NCBI RefSeq assembly: GCF_000211475.1
Contig: NC_015474.1
Span: forward strand, 682,001 to 746,000
DNA: 64,000 nt
Direction: 5' to 3'
DNA from: Pyrococcus sp. NA2
GTDB lineage: Archaea; Methanobacteriota_B; Thermococci; Thermococcales; Thermococcaceae
The notes beneath the pieces are model-generated. The model did not search any database, was not told the origin of the DNA, and worked only from the letters and a program-made list of their open reading frames with translations. The position numbers were made by a program, and so were the translations under genes. Shown piece by piece: positions 26,042 to 34,323 of the stretch. How positions within the stretch are numbered: the stretch's first letter is position 1; every line of letters begins with the position of its first letter.

Positions 26042-27991
26042 GTGAGAAGAAAGGGTCCCGTAGTTTTGGGGAGATTCTGGATATATTGGTGTGAGGAGTG
26101 CAATGTTCCCTTAATTAGTGATAAATGTAGCGTTCATGGCAAGGAAAAGGTGTTTAGAATAACATTAACTCCTCCTGGAGACGTTAGATTTGCCTTCAGG
26201 AGAGACCTGGATCTCATAGTTGAAGTGTTTAAGGAGCATTATGGTGTTGACATAAGTGAATTATTCCAGGGAAAAATCGTTCTCCTGAACAAGATACCTG
26301 GAGAGGATGATAGCTATGAGATAATCTTTGATGGCTTCATATTTGGAATAATATCTTTTGATCCAATAAAGCTCAAATGGAGGCCAGGCCTAAAGGAGGA
26401 GGGGGCAAAATTACTCTGGGAAAAATTTGGAAAGAACTTGAAGAAGTGGGTTATAATAGACAAAGGAGCAGTTGAACCAGTAAAAAAAGGCGCAAATGTT
26501 CTTCCTGTTGGGATATTAGAAGCTGAAAAAAGCATAAAAAGGAATGATGAAGTTATTGTCGTTTCTGAAGATGGGGAAGTAGTCGGCATTGGAATAGCCA
26601 AGAAGGATTATGAGGAGCTAGTGAGTCCTAAGAGTAGGGGAACTGGAATCAAAATGAAGAGAAAAGCAAAGGGTAGTGGAAAGAGACTAAATGGAAGGGG
26701 AGCCAGCATAGAAGATGTCATAAGGGCAAATTCTGAGGCATTAGAGGAAAAAGTTAAAGAGGCTAGAGAATTCATGAGAAAGGTTGCCAAAAGATTTAAG
26801 TTGCCCATAGCAGTTGCTTTTTCTGGAGGAAAAGATAGTTTAGCCGTTCTTGGTCTTGCCATGGAAGAGTTTGAGAACGTTACAGTATTCTTTAATAACA
26901 CTGGAATTGAGTTTCCAGAGACGGTTGAGTACGTTGAGAGACTCATGAAGGAACATGGAAATTTAAAGTTCATCGTTGCTGATGCTGGTGATGCCTTCTG
27001 GAGGGCAATTAACGTGTTTTCACCTCCTGGAATGGATTATAGATGGTGTTGTAAGGTAACTAAATTAGGTCCGATAACTTTGGCAATAAAGAAGCATTTC
27101 CCTCAAGGGGTTTTAATGTTTGTAGGCCAAAGAAAATTTGAAAGCTTCAAAAGATATAAGCAGGGCAGGGTTTGGAGGAATGTTTGGGTTCCAAATGAGA
27201 TTGGTGCCGCTCCAATATTCCATTGGACAGCTCTAGAGGTCTGGCTGTACATATTCTCAAGAAAACTTGAGTATAATCCTCTCTATGAGAAGGGAATAGA
27301 CAGGATAGGTTGCTTTCTTTGTCCAAGTCAATCTCTGGCTGAGATAGAGAAACTTAAAAGGGAAAAGCCTGAACTATGGGAGAAGTGGCAGAATGAGTTG
27401 GAGAAGTGGAGAAAAAGGCTTGGCCTACCAAAAGAGTGGATAGATTATGGTTTCTGGAGATGGAGGAAGCTTGGAAGAAGAGAGAAAATTTTAGCTGAAG
27501 AACTTGGAATAAAACTTCCAGAAGAGAGAAGTTGGGAACCGATAAAGTTTGAGATTCACGAAGAAGGTGGGAAATTCTTAGTTAAGCCTTCAACGAGAAT
27601 TAACTTGAGAAGGATAAAAGAGGTTGCTCCAATTCTTGGAGAAGTTGAAACTGGAAATGGATTTATAAAAGCAGGGGAGAACACCTTCAGAGAGAAAGAT
27701 AATATAATAGTTTCTCCAAGCTTAGATGAGGCCTATGCCTCATTATTCCTCTTAAAGAGAGCTTATGAGTGCGTTGGATGTGGAGTCTGTGTCACAACGT
27801 GTCCAGAGGAAGCGATATCGATAGATGATAAGAGGAAAAAGATAGTTGTTTTTCCAGAGAAGTGCACTCATTGTAGGGAGTGTATGAGCGTATGTCCTCT
27901 GGTCGTTATAAAGGGGGTTGATAAGATAATTATAATTATACATTTGTCAAAAAATATTTCGGAAATTGGTCAAAATGTAAATGGAATATAG
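26042..27991 (+). CDS. Zinc ribbon-PUA-PAPS reductase-type PP-loop-ferredoxin fusion
   Basis: A 649-residue four-part protein. Residues 15-35 hold a zinc ribbon (CEEC, CSVHGK). About 130-190 form a PUA RNA-binding domain (VEPVKKGANVLPVGI and VVGIGIA). The PP-loop ATP pyrophosphatase domain of PAPS-reductase type has SGGKDS near 261, with CC in DYRWCCKVTK and CFLCPS further on. Two 4Fe-4S ferredoxin clusters (CVGCGVCVTTCP, CTHCRECMSVCP) lie near 575-620. A PUA domain points to RNA as substrate, so RNA thiolation or another modification is more likely than sulfate reduction. The GTG at 26042 after GGTGGT is chosen because an earlier start overlaps the divergent CBS gene. The last 25 residues are unusually hydrophobic and AT-rich. 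Confidence 0.82.
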   Translation: MRRKGPVVLGRFWIYWCEECNVPLISDKCSVHGKEKVFRITLTPPGDVRFAFRRDLDLIVEVFKEHYGVDISELFQGKIVLLNKIPGEDDSYEIIFDGFIFGIISFDPIKLKWRPGLKEEGAKLLWEKFGKNLKKWVIIDKGAVEPVKKGANVLPVGILEAEKSIKRNDEVIVVSEDGEVVGIGIAKKDYEELVSPKSRGTGIKMKRKAKGSGKRLNGRGASIEDVIRANSEALEEKVKEAREFMRKVAKRFKLPIAVAFSGGKDSLAVLGLAMEEFENVTVFFNNTGIEFPETVEYVERLMKEHGNLKFIVADAGDAFWRAINVFSPPGMDYRWCCKVTKLGPITLAIKKHFPQGVLMFVGQRKFESFKRYKQGRVWRNVWVPNEIGAAPIFHWTALEVWLYIFSRKLEYNPLYEKGIDRIGCFLCPSQSLAEIEKLKREKPELWEKWQNELEKWRKRLGLPKEWIDYGFWRWRKLGRREKILAEELGIKLPEERSWEPIKFEIHEEGGKFLVKPSTRINLRRIKEVAPILGEVETGNGFIKAGENTFREKDNIIVSPSLDEAYASLFLLKRAYECVGCGVCVTTCPEEAISIDDKRKKIVVFPEKCTHCRECMSVCPLVVIKGVDKIIIIIHLSKNISEIGQNVNGI

Positions 27992-28079
27992 TTTCTCTGT
28001 ATAGTTTTTGACTTAAACACAAATTTTTGACCGAAAGCGTCATAAATCCGAGTAATGTTTTGTCAATAAGGTGAGAAGA

Positions 28080-28964
28080 ATGAATGCTGTTAAGATAATC
28101 TCCAGAGACATATATAAAGCAATTGAACTACAGACAAAAACACTTGACTATATGACAAAGTTCTTCGTTGAAAGAGGGTTCAAATGGCTCCTTCCAGTAA
28201 TGCTCAGTCCAATAACCGATCCGCTATGGCCAGATCCGGCGGGTGAGGGAGTTAAGCCATTGGAAGTTGAGGTTTATGGGACGAGAATGAGACTAACTCA
28301 CAGCATGATCCTTCACAAACAACTGGCAATTGCAATGGGTCTGAAGAAGATATTCGTCCTATCACCAAACATAAGGATAGAGAGCAGGGATAGGGATGAT
28401 GGTAAGCATGCATATGAGTTCACTCAACTGGACTTTGAGATAGAAGGAGCAAGCATGAAAGATGTCATGAAACTGATAGAAGAATTAATCTATGGACTGT
28501 TCAGAAAAGCTGAGGAATGGACAGGAAGGGAGTTCCCAAAGGCCAGGCACTTCAAAGTGTATGAGTATCAGGACATCTTAGATGAGTTTGGCAGCGATGA
28601 AAAGGCAAGTGAAGAGATGGATGAGCCATTCTGGATAGTGAACATCCCTAGAGAATTCTATGACAGAGAAGTTGACGGTTATTGGCGGAACTATGATCTG
28701 ATACTACCTTATGGCTATGGAGAAGTTTCTAGTGGAGGAGAGAGGGAGTGGGAATATGAGAAGATACTTAGAAAGATAAGAGCTTCTGGACTAAATGAGG
28801 AATCCTTTAGACCCTATCTAGAAATAGCTAAAGCAGGAAAACTAAAACCAAGTGCCGGAGCTGGTATAGGTGTTGAGAGGCTGGTAAGGTTCATCGTTGG
28901 AGTGAAGCACATTGCAGAAGTTCAACCGTTCCCAAGGGTTCCAGGTATTCCTGCGGTTGTATGA
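28080..28964 (+). CDS. Archaeal asparagine synthetase related to AsnRS (AS-AR)
   Basis: A 294-residue protein made of a class II aminoacyl-tRNA synthetase catalytic core without an anticodon-binding domain. Motif 2-like LSPNIRIESRDRDDGKHAYEF and motif 3 GAGIGVERLVRFIVG are clear. It matches the archaeal asparagine synthetase characterised in Pyrococcus, which makes free asparagine from aspartate and ammonia through aspartyl-AMP. This explains how the cell supplies the AsnRS encoded at 2.3 kb. The ATG at 28080 follows GGTGAGAAG and is preferred over the GTG at 28071. About 85 bp of AT-rich sequence separates it from the fusion gene upstream. Confidence 0.88.
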   Translation: MNAVKIISRDIYKAIELQTKTLDYMTKFFVERGFKWLLPVMLSPITDPLWPDPAGEGVKPLEVEVYGTRMRLTHSMILHKQLAIAMGLKKIFVLSPNIRIESRDRDDGKHAYEFTQLDFEIEGASMKDVMKLIEELIYGLFRKAEEWTGREFPKARHFKVYEYQDILDEFGSDEKASEEMDEPFWIVNIPREFYDREVDGYWRNYDLILPYGYGEVSSGGEREWEYEKILRKIRASGLNEESFRPYLEIAKAGKLKPSAGAGIGVERLVRFIVGVKHIAEVQPFPRVPGIPAVV

Positions 28965-29007
28965 TAAAATTTAAATTTTTATATTTCCCTCTTTTTGGAG
29001 GGAAACT

Positions 29008-29655
29008 ATGAAGTCGTTTCCAGCGTACCTTGCTTCCTGGAAGGATATTGAGGAGTGGGCAAAGGCTGGAGCATGGAAAATCCTTGAAAGTGGATGGATG
29101 CCTGATGTAATCGTTGGACTTGCGAGAGGTGGTTGGATAGCCGCAAGGCTCTACTGTGATTACCTGGGAGTCAAAGATTTAGTAAGTATTAAGGTTGAAC
29201 ATTGGGGAATTACGGCTACTCCAGACGGAAGGGCCAGGCTTAAATATGGTGCCCAATACGACTTTGAGGGGAAAAAAGTGCTGATAGTTGATGACATAAC
29301 CGATACCGGAGAAAGCATGAGCCTAGCTTATGAATACATGAAATCCAGGAATCCAAGTGAGATAAGAACCGCAACCCTCCTTAACATTAAAGGGTCAAAA
29401 TTCGTTCCAGATTACTATGCTAAGGACATAGACTGGGTTTGGGTTGTCTTTCCATGGAACTTCGTTGAGGACATGATAAATCTCACAAATAACCTGTTTG
29501 AGGAGAAGGATAAGCTTACAACGGACGAGATAATTTCTCTGTTCAAGGAGCTTCATGGTATTGAGGTTCCAAAAGAGAGACTTGAGGAAGCCCTAAGGAT
29601 GGCTGAGAAAAGGGGTATATTCAAATTTGAAAACGGCTTCTGGAAGAAGGTGTGA
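29008..29655 (+). CDS. Phosphoribosyltransferase (purine-salvage type)
   Basis: A type I PRTase of 215 residues. The PRPP-binding motif VLIVDDITDTGES lies near residue 93, after the catalytic loop region VEHWGITATPD. LARGGWIAARL near residue 37 forms the pyrophosphate-binding loop. Archaeal proteins of this kind salvage hypoxanthine, guanine or xanthine, but sequence alone does not fix the base. A distinct C-terminal extension of about 60 residues (LTTDEIISLFKELHGIEVP) looks like a small winged-helix or lid domain. A GGAGGGAAACT site precedes the ATG. A short hypothetical gene follows three bases after the stop. Confidence 0.83.
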   Translation: MKSFPAYLASWKDIEEWAKAGAWKILESGWMPDVIVGLARGGWIAARLYCDYLGVKDLVSIKVEHWGITATPDGRARLKYGAQYDFEGKKVLIVDDITDTGESMSLAYEYMKSRNPSEIRTATLLNIKGSKFVPDYYAKDIDWVWVVFPWNFVEDMINLTNNLFEEKDKLTTDEIISLFKELHGIEVPKERLEEALRMAEKRGIFKFENGFWKKV

Positions 29656-29658
29656 GAT

Positions 29659-29934
29659 GTGGACAAAGAGAAAGTTATCAAGGAGATAAAGGCACATAGC
29701 AACTACTCAAAGGAAATGTATGAAATGAACAGAGATGCCATAGATGCTGCCCTTGATTCCTACGAGAGCTTAAAGGAGGAATACTTGGAGGATCATCCAA
29801 GGGCTAGGCTAATAAGGATAGTTGTAAATGAGGACAATGATCTACCCTTGGCAATGGAGTTTCACAGGAAGGATGACTCTTTCAAAGGATTCACGATAGC
29901 TATAGGAAAACCCTATGTAAAAGGGAAAAAGTAA
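29659..29934 (+). CDS. Small conserved hypothetical protein downstream of the PRTase
   Basis: I do not recognise this 91-residue acidic protein. The first half is a charged helix (KEIKAHSNYSKEMYEMNRDAIDAAL), and the second half contains strands RLIRIVVNEDN and AMEFHRKDDSFKGFTI. It begins at a GTG three bases after the phosphoribosyltransferase stop, with a GTGAG element provided by that gene's end, so the two are co-transcribed. No catalytic motif is visible. Confidence 0.6.
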   Translation: MDKEKVIKEIKAHSNYSKEMYEMNRDAIDAALDSYESLKEEYLEDHPRARLIRIVVNEDNDLPLAMEFHRKDDSFKGFTIAIGKPYVKGKK

Positions 29935-29936
29935 AG

Positions 29937-30338
29937 TCATTCATTTCTCTCACACAGCTCTAACAAGACTCCAGTAACGCTCTTTGGATGAACAAATGCT
30001 ATCTTCGCTCCTCCAGCTCCAATTCTTGGTTTTTCATCTATCAACCTATAACCTTTTTCTTTGAGCTCTTCGAGCTTCTTTTCTATGTTCTCAACTCCAA
30101 TGGCAAGATGGTGTATTCCCTCTCCCCTCTTCTCAATGAATTTTGCTATTGGAGAGTCGTCACTAGTTGCCTCTAGTAGCTCTATTCTGCTTTCTCCGAC
30201 TTTTATAACGGCAACCCTAACCTTCTGATCTGGGACTTCTTCTATTTCCTCAACTTTAAAACCAAGGCCTTCCCAAACCTTAATTGCCTCCTCTAGGTTT
30301 TTTACAGCAATTCCTACATGATCTATCTTTTTAAACAT
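29937..30338 (-). CDS. mce: Methylmalonyl-CoA epimerase
   Basis: Interconverts (R)- and (S)-methylmalonyl-CoA. The 133-residue protein is a vicinal-oxygen-chelate fold dimer. Metal ligands are expected at His7 ([10 protein letters not shown]), His in [10 protein letters not shown] and Glu in GVLLELCE, with the catalytic Glu in RIELLEATS. It is the third cistron after mutase B12-subunit and meaB genes on the same strand, overlapping meaB by eight bases, a clear propionyl/methylmalonyl-CoA operon. GGTGGTTTGA precedes the ATG. Confidence 0.9.
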   Translation of the reverse strand: MFKKIDHVGIAVKNLEEAIKVWEGLGFKVEEIEEVPDQKVRVAVIKVGESRIELLEATSDDSPIAKFIEKRGEGIHHLAIGVENIEKKLEELKEKGYRLIDEKPRIGAGGAKIAFVHPKSVTGVLLELCERNE

Positions 30339-31296
30339 TCAAACCACCTCCAAACACCCTTTCTATAACGAGATTAGCCGCAGAATAGGGATCCATCTTC
30401 TTCTTAAGGACATCATTTATCACACCTTCAAATTCTCCAATTGAAGATTCAACCCTCCTGGCAACCATTCCAGCTATAATTGTCTTGATCTCCTCTTCGA
30501 TTTTCTTTCTTCTCCTTTCTTCGAGTCTTCCTGATTCTTCGAGATATCTTTTATGCTCTTTAATTTTCTCCCAGAGCTCCTTTATTCCCTTTCCAGTTGT
30601 TGCAATGGTCTCAATGATTGGAGGTCTCCACCCAAGTTTTTCCCATTTCTCTTTTTCTAAATCAAGTGCAATAGTTAAATCGAAGTAAGTGGCATCTACA
30701 CCTTCTCTGTCTGCCTTATTTATGACAAATATGTCCGCTATTTCCATGAGCCCAGCTTTTATTGTTTGTACGTCATCCCCCAACCCAGGAATTGTTACAA
30801 GAACTACCGTATCCGCTGTCTTTACTATGTCGACTTCGACTTGGCCAACTCCTACAGTTTCAACAAATATAACATCACACCCGTAAGCATCTAGGACTTT
30901 AACTGCATCGTTTGTCGCTTTGGCGAGTCCTCCCAGGGAGCCTCTTGTAGCCATGCTCCTTATGAAAACTCCTGGATCAGTGGAATGTCTCTGCATCCTT
31001 ATTCTGTCTCCGAGCAATGCTCCCCCGGTAAACGGTGAAGTTGGATCGATGGCAATTACTCCAACAATGAGATCTTCTTTCCTAGCTTCTTTGATCAATT
31101 TGTCAAGAAGTGTTGATTTTCCAGCTCCTGGAGGGCCAGTTATTCCTACTACGTGGGCATTCCCAGTCATTGGAAATATTCTTCTGATTACCTCCTGGGC
31201 CTTCTTCTCATCGTTCTCTACCAAAGTTATTAACTTTGCAACGGCCCTTCTATCCCCTTTTTTCATTCTATCAATTAACTCATCTATTGAAGTCAT
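30331..31296 (-). CDS. meaB: MeaB/ArgK-type G3E GTPase, methylmalonyl-CoA mutase chaperone
   Basis: A 321-residue GTPase that loads and protects adenosylcobalamin in methylmalonyl-CoA mutase. Walker A is GPPGAGKST near residue 54, the switch region is [12 protein letters not shown], and the base-recognition motif is NKAD. Older databases call these LAO/AO transport ATPases, but its position between the mutase B12 subunit and the epimerase supports the chaperone role. The C-terminal helices form the dimerisation arm. GTGATGTGGA precedes the ATG. Confidence 0.93.
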   Translation of the reverse strand: MTSIDELIDRMKKGDRRAVAKLITLVENDEKKAQEVIRRIFPMTGNAHVVGITGPPGAGKSTLLDKLIKEARKEDLIVGVIAIDPTSPFTGGALLGDRIRMQRHSTDPGVFIRSMATRGSLGGLAKATNDAVKVLDAYGCDVIFVETVGVGQVEVDIVKTADTVVLVTIPGLGDDVQTIKAGLMEIADIFVINKADREGVDATYFDLTIALDLEKEKWEKLGWRPPIIETIATTGKGIKELWEKIKEHKRYLEESGRLEERRRKKIEEEIKTIIAGMVARRVESSIGEFEGVINDVLKKKMDPYSAANLVIERVFGGGLNV

Positions 31297-31335
31297 TCCA
31301 CATCACTGGAGAAATTGTCCAATTTAATTAAAAAG

Positions 31336-31761
31336 TTATTTGAACTTCTTTAACTTTTCAACATTCTTGTCTATGAACTCTATTATCTCCTTAAGTGGAG
31401 TTCCTGGACCGAATACTTCAGCCACTCCCATTTTCTTTAGCTCTTCAGCATCATCTGGGGGAATTATCCCTCCGGCAATGACTAAGATATCTTCGTTTAC
31501 TTTGATCCCTCTCTCCTCAAGTAGTTTCAATATCTTTGGAATTAAAACCATGTGAGCACCTGATAGGATACTTATTCCAAGAACATCAACATCTTCCTCT
31601 ATAACCGTTTCGACAATCTGTTCTGGTGTCTGTCTAATTCCAGTGTATATCACTTCGTATCCTGCATCTCTTAATGCTCTAGCAACGACCTTTGCTCCCC
31701 TATCATGGCCATCAAGTCCTGGCTTAGCGATAAGAACTCTGACCTTTGATCTATCGACCAT
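31336..31761 (-). CDS. mcmA2: Methylmalonyl-CoA mutase B12-binding subunit
   Basis: A free-standing 141-residue cobalamin-binding domain. DGHDRGAKV near residue 18 supplies the lower-face histidine ligand (DxHxxG), and GISILSGAH and VIAGGIIPP complete the Rossmann-like B12 fold. In archaea the mutase is split: the large substrate-binding subunit is encoded elsewhere and is absent from this window. It heads the operon with meaB and the epimerase. GAGGTGAGAAAAG precedes the ATG. Confidence 0.9.
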   Translation of the reverse strand: MVDRSKVRVLIAKPGLDGHDRGAKVVARALRDAGYEVIYTGIRQTPEQIVETVIEEDVDVLGISILSGAHMVLIPKILKLLEERGIKVNEDILVIAGGIIPPDDAEELKKMGVAEVFGPGTPLKEIIEFIDKNVEKLKKFK

Positions 31762-31827
31762 CTTTTCTCACCTCTTCGCTTTAATTTCCCTTGAAATAAT
31801 ATTTAAGGGTTGCTAATCTGTCAAATT

Positions 31828-32481
31828 ATGGATATTTTATCCCGAAAATGTTATATTGGGGGATTTGGCATAGCTACACCCATGCTTGGGATTGTTTATC
31901 ATCTGTTCAGTGGAGGGAAAGACTCATCTTTGGCGGCATGGCTTTTAAATAAGATTGGCTATGAAGTTAGACTCGTCACAATTACATTTGGAACCCTTGA
32001 CAATTGGAAGTATGCAAGGGAAACGGCAAGGATACTTGGATTTGAGCATGAAGTTATTGAACTACCGAAGAGCATTTTAGATAGGGCCGTTGAGATGTGC
32101 ATTCAAGATGGAAAACCGGGAAGGGCAATTCAGTATATTCATGAGAAGGCATTGGAATTTGTAGCTTCCATGGAGAACGTTGAAAGGGTAAGTGATGGAA
32201 CTAGGAGAGATGATAGGGTTCCATTCTTAGATTTGAGTAAGGCGAGATCTCTTGAGGATAGGTTCAACGTTGCCTACATAAGGCCTCTACTTGGTTTGGG
32301 TTATAAGACCATCAGAGAACTTGTAAACAGCATATTCATAGTTGAGGAGAGGGAGAGCGAAAAGTTAGAAAAGAGTGATTATGAAGTTGAACTTAGGAAC
32401 GCATTAAAAAAGAAAGGTATCGATCCAGGAAAAATATTCCCTCCTAGACATCTTCAGTCGAGGGTTATTGGATTGAGATGA
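31828..32481 (+). CDS. PP-loop ATPase (DUF7411/asparagine-synthase-like) of unknown substrate
   Basis: A protein of about 217 residues with an ATP-pyrophosphatase loop FSGGKDSSLAAWLL near residue 30. SDGTRRDDRVP and YIRPLLGLGYKT lie further on. PP-loop enzymes adenylate a carboxyl or carbonyl group, often in tRNA or cofactor synthesis; this subgroup has no assigned reaction that I know. The start is uncertain: a TATA box (ATATTTAAG near 31799) suggests a leaderless ATG at 31828, while an ATG at 31882 would give MLGIVYHLFSGGKDS. Its TGA stop lies inside the C box of an sRNA. It is convergent with the large DUF2226-like gene. Confidence 0.65.
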   Translation: MDILSRKCYIGGFGIATPMLGIVYHLFSGGKDSSLAAWLLNKIGYEVRLVTITFGTLDNWKYARETARILGFEHEVIELPKSILDRAVEMCIQDGKPGRAIQYIHEKALEFVASMENVERVSDGTRRDDRVPFLDLSKARSLEDRFNVAYIRPLLGLGYKTIRELVNSIFIVEERESEKLEKSDYEVELRNALKKKGIDPGKIFPPRHLQSRVIGLR

Positions 32482-32529
32482 TGAGCTCGGCAGGTCCTGA
32501 ATGATGATGAGGATCTTGAGTGCTGATAT
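32475..32529 (+). ncRNA. C/D box sRNA (candidate E) sharing its C box with a stop codon
   Basis: C box ATGATGA (32478-32484), guide GCTCGGCAGGTC (12 nt), D' CTGA (32497-32500), spacer ATG, C' ATGATGA (32504-32510), guide GGATCTTGAGTG (12 nt), D CTGA (32523-32526). Box sequences and guide lengths are all consensus. The TGA stop of the PP-loop gene (32479-32481) lies inside the C box, and the RNA fills the whole 47-bp gap to the convergent gene. I see no TATA box at the right distance upstream, so processing from the mRNA is likely. Confidence 0.9.
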
Positions 32530-34202
32530 TACTTAACGGCTATATTTAGCCTCTTTAATCTTATCTGAATTTGATTTTCCCTTCCTATCTCTTTGATTGT
32601 TTTCGTTATCCTTTCGATTGCCCTCCTCTTTACCTCTTCGTCACTCAGCCTTGATAAGGCACCAAATATGCCTTCTCCCTCTAGCTTTGCAAGACTTGCC
32701 TCAACTGCAACCTCAACAACATTTCCTTGAACATCATGTTTTACTTGGAGCCACCTTAAATTAACGTTTGGAATCATTTTAAGCTCTTCCTGAAGCCTCT
32801 GTCTTAATGCTTGTACAACTTTCTCCACCTTTGGTCTTATGAGAGTCTTCTCAAGTTCCCTCTTTTTGTCCTCAAGTAGATAACTTAATTCTTCTATTCC
32901 CGCCTCTTTTAGCATTCTCTCTACCTCTTTTTCTATCTCCTCTTTCCTCTTTAGAATCTCGGTAGCCTTAGAGGAGAGCTCTATTCCAGAGGGTCTAGCT
33001 AATTCAACTCTAACATTGTTAACCCAGACGTATTTCTCAACGATCTTGCTCAGCTCAGAAGCATGTCTTTTTGCTAGGGATGTTATTATCGCCTGAAGTC
33101 TTGGTTCATCGAGATCCCTTGACTTTCCTCTTAGGTTTATATTTATCTCAAATTCCCTAACTCCTCCTAGAATTTCCACTTCAAGTTTGTCAACTGAAAC
33201 TCCCTGCTCTTCTATCTCCTTTAATAGAGTTCTTGCAAATCCAATGAAATACTGTTTAAATTTAGGATCAACGGTCAGATACAAATTCTTCGCTAGCTCA
33301 TGGGTTGGAGGTTTCGTTAACCTCCATAGAGTTACCTCTCCTCTCTCTTTTTCTTCCATTGTACTAATAGTTTCCCCAATAACGACATTCGCTTTTATGT
33401 CCTTGATTATTGGCTTTAGGTTTGTTATCTTCCTTATCTTTGGGACGTGCTTATTGATAATGAATAGACTCCTCCTCTTGAGAATTTCTGGATTCCCTTC
33501 CTCAGCTGTTATATAGAATTCCGCATTTAACGATATAGTTCCCCTCCCAACTTCTCCTGTTATCCTTGCGGATCTAAGTTGAGCCTCTTTGAGTTGTCTA
33601 TTGATCTCTTCCTTAACGATTTTTACATACTCCTGTATCGCCTCTTTAACCATTTTTTCGTCTTCGACATCACCGCCGATCGTTATTTCGATTTCTTCTG
33701 GTATCTCAACTCTTTTGCTAACTTCCTCCTCTAGTTTTTTAGTTGTTTCTCTGATTTCTTCCTCTTTCTCTTCTTTAGCTTCTACTATGGCTTCTTCTAT
33801 AGTCTTCTTTGCCTCCCTTTTAAACACTTCAGAAAGTGGGATTGCAGGGGTTTTTGAATACAATTCAATGTTCCTTGCAAGGGCTAACTTAAGAGATTGG
33901 TTATCCATCGGGTAAACACTAATTATCAAAGGAGTGTCTGATAACTCGGCTAACTTTTTGAGGGCCTCATCTCCATACTTCTTCTCTTTCCTGTTAACGT
34001 AGGTACATTCTACGGCTAGTACTCTCCTCTTGTCGACTATCATTTCAATTATGTACTGATCCTCTTCATTCTTTCCAAAGATCTTTAGGTAAAGGCCTTT
34101 AACGTTCTCTTCCTTTATATTTTTATTAACGAGCTCGAGGACCTCCTCTCCCGATAAACAAACCTCATTCTCAACTTTTGGTTGAAGTTGGTTGATCTCC
34201 AT
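32529..34202 (-). CDS. Large charged archaeal protein of unknown function (possibly DUF2226)
   Basis: A 557-residue soluble protein very rich in Glu, Lys and Ile. The N-terminal 130 residues look globular (GLYLKIFG, RRVLAVECTYVNR), followed by a strongly helical acidic linker (KKTIEEAIVEAKEEKEEE). The C-terminal 330 residues contain repeated alpha/beta units such as VEVEILGGVREFEININLRGKS and NVNLRWLQVKHDVQGNVVEVAVEASL. I associate the first part with DUF2226, but only tentatively. The ATG at 34202 after GGTGATGAGA is chosen; an in-frame upstream extension to 34283 runs through promoter-like sequence. It is divergent from the DHH phosphodiesterase. Confidence 0.55.
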   Translation of the reverse strand: MEINQLQPKVENEVCLSGEEVLELVNKNIKEENVKGLYLKIFGKNEEDQYIIEMIVDKRRVLAVECTYVNRKEKKYGDEALKKLAELSDTPLIISVYPMDNQSLKLALARNIELYSKTPAIPLSEVFKREAKKTIEEAIVEAKEEKEEEIRETTKKLEEEVSKRVEIPEEIEITIGGDVEDEKMVKEAIQEYVKIVKEEINRQLKEAQLRSARITGEVGRGTISLNAEFYITAEEGNPEILKRRSLFIINKHVPKIRKITNLKPIIKDIKANVVIGETISTMEEKERGEVTLWRLTKPPTHELAKNLYLTVDPKFKQYFIGFARTLLKEIEEQGVSVDKLEVEILGGVREFEININLRGKSRDLDEPRLQAIITSLAKRHASELSKIVEKYVWVNNVRVELARPSGIELSSKATEILKRKEEIEKEVERMLKEAGIEELSYLLEDKKRELEKTLIRPKVEKVVQALRQRLQEELKMIPNVNLRWLQVKHDVQGNVVEVAVEASLAKLEGEGIFGALSRLSDEEVKRRAIERITKTIKEIGRENQIQIRLKRLNIAVK

Positions 34203-34216
34203 TCTCATCACCATTA

Positions 34217-34228
34217 GGTATATATACC
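34217..34228. promoter_or_regulatory. Perfect 12-bp palindrome with TATA character
   Basis: GGTATATATACC is its own reverse complement and lies in the divergent gap between the DUF2226-like and DHH-TrkA genes. As a minus-strand TATA box it sits only about 15-20 bp before the ATG at 34202, too close for a normal leader, so it could instead be an operator. A separate TATA (ATATTTAAA near 34290) serves the plus-strand gene. Confidence 0.4.
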
Positions 34229-34323
34229 CCCGACTTTCAGCATGATTAGTAGAAAGTTCAGGCTCATTAAAAGAATACTCCAATGCTCAATATTTAAACA
34301 TTATTGATTATGGGTGGAGGAAC

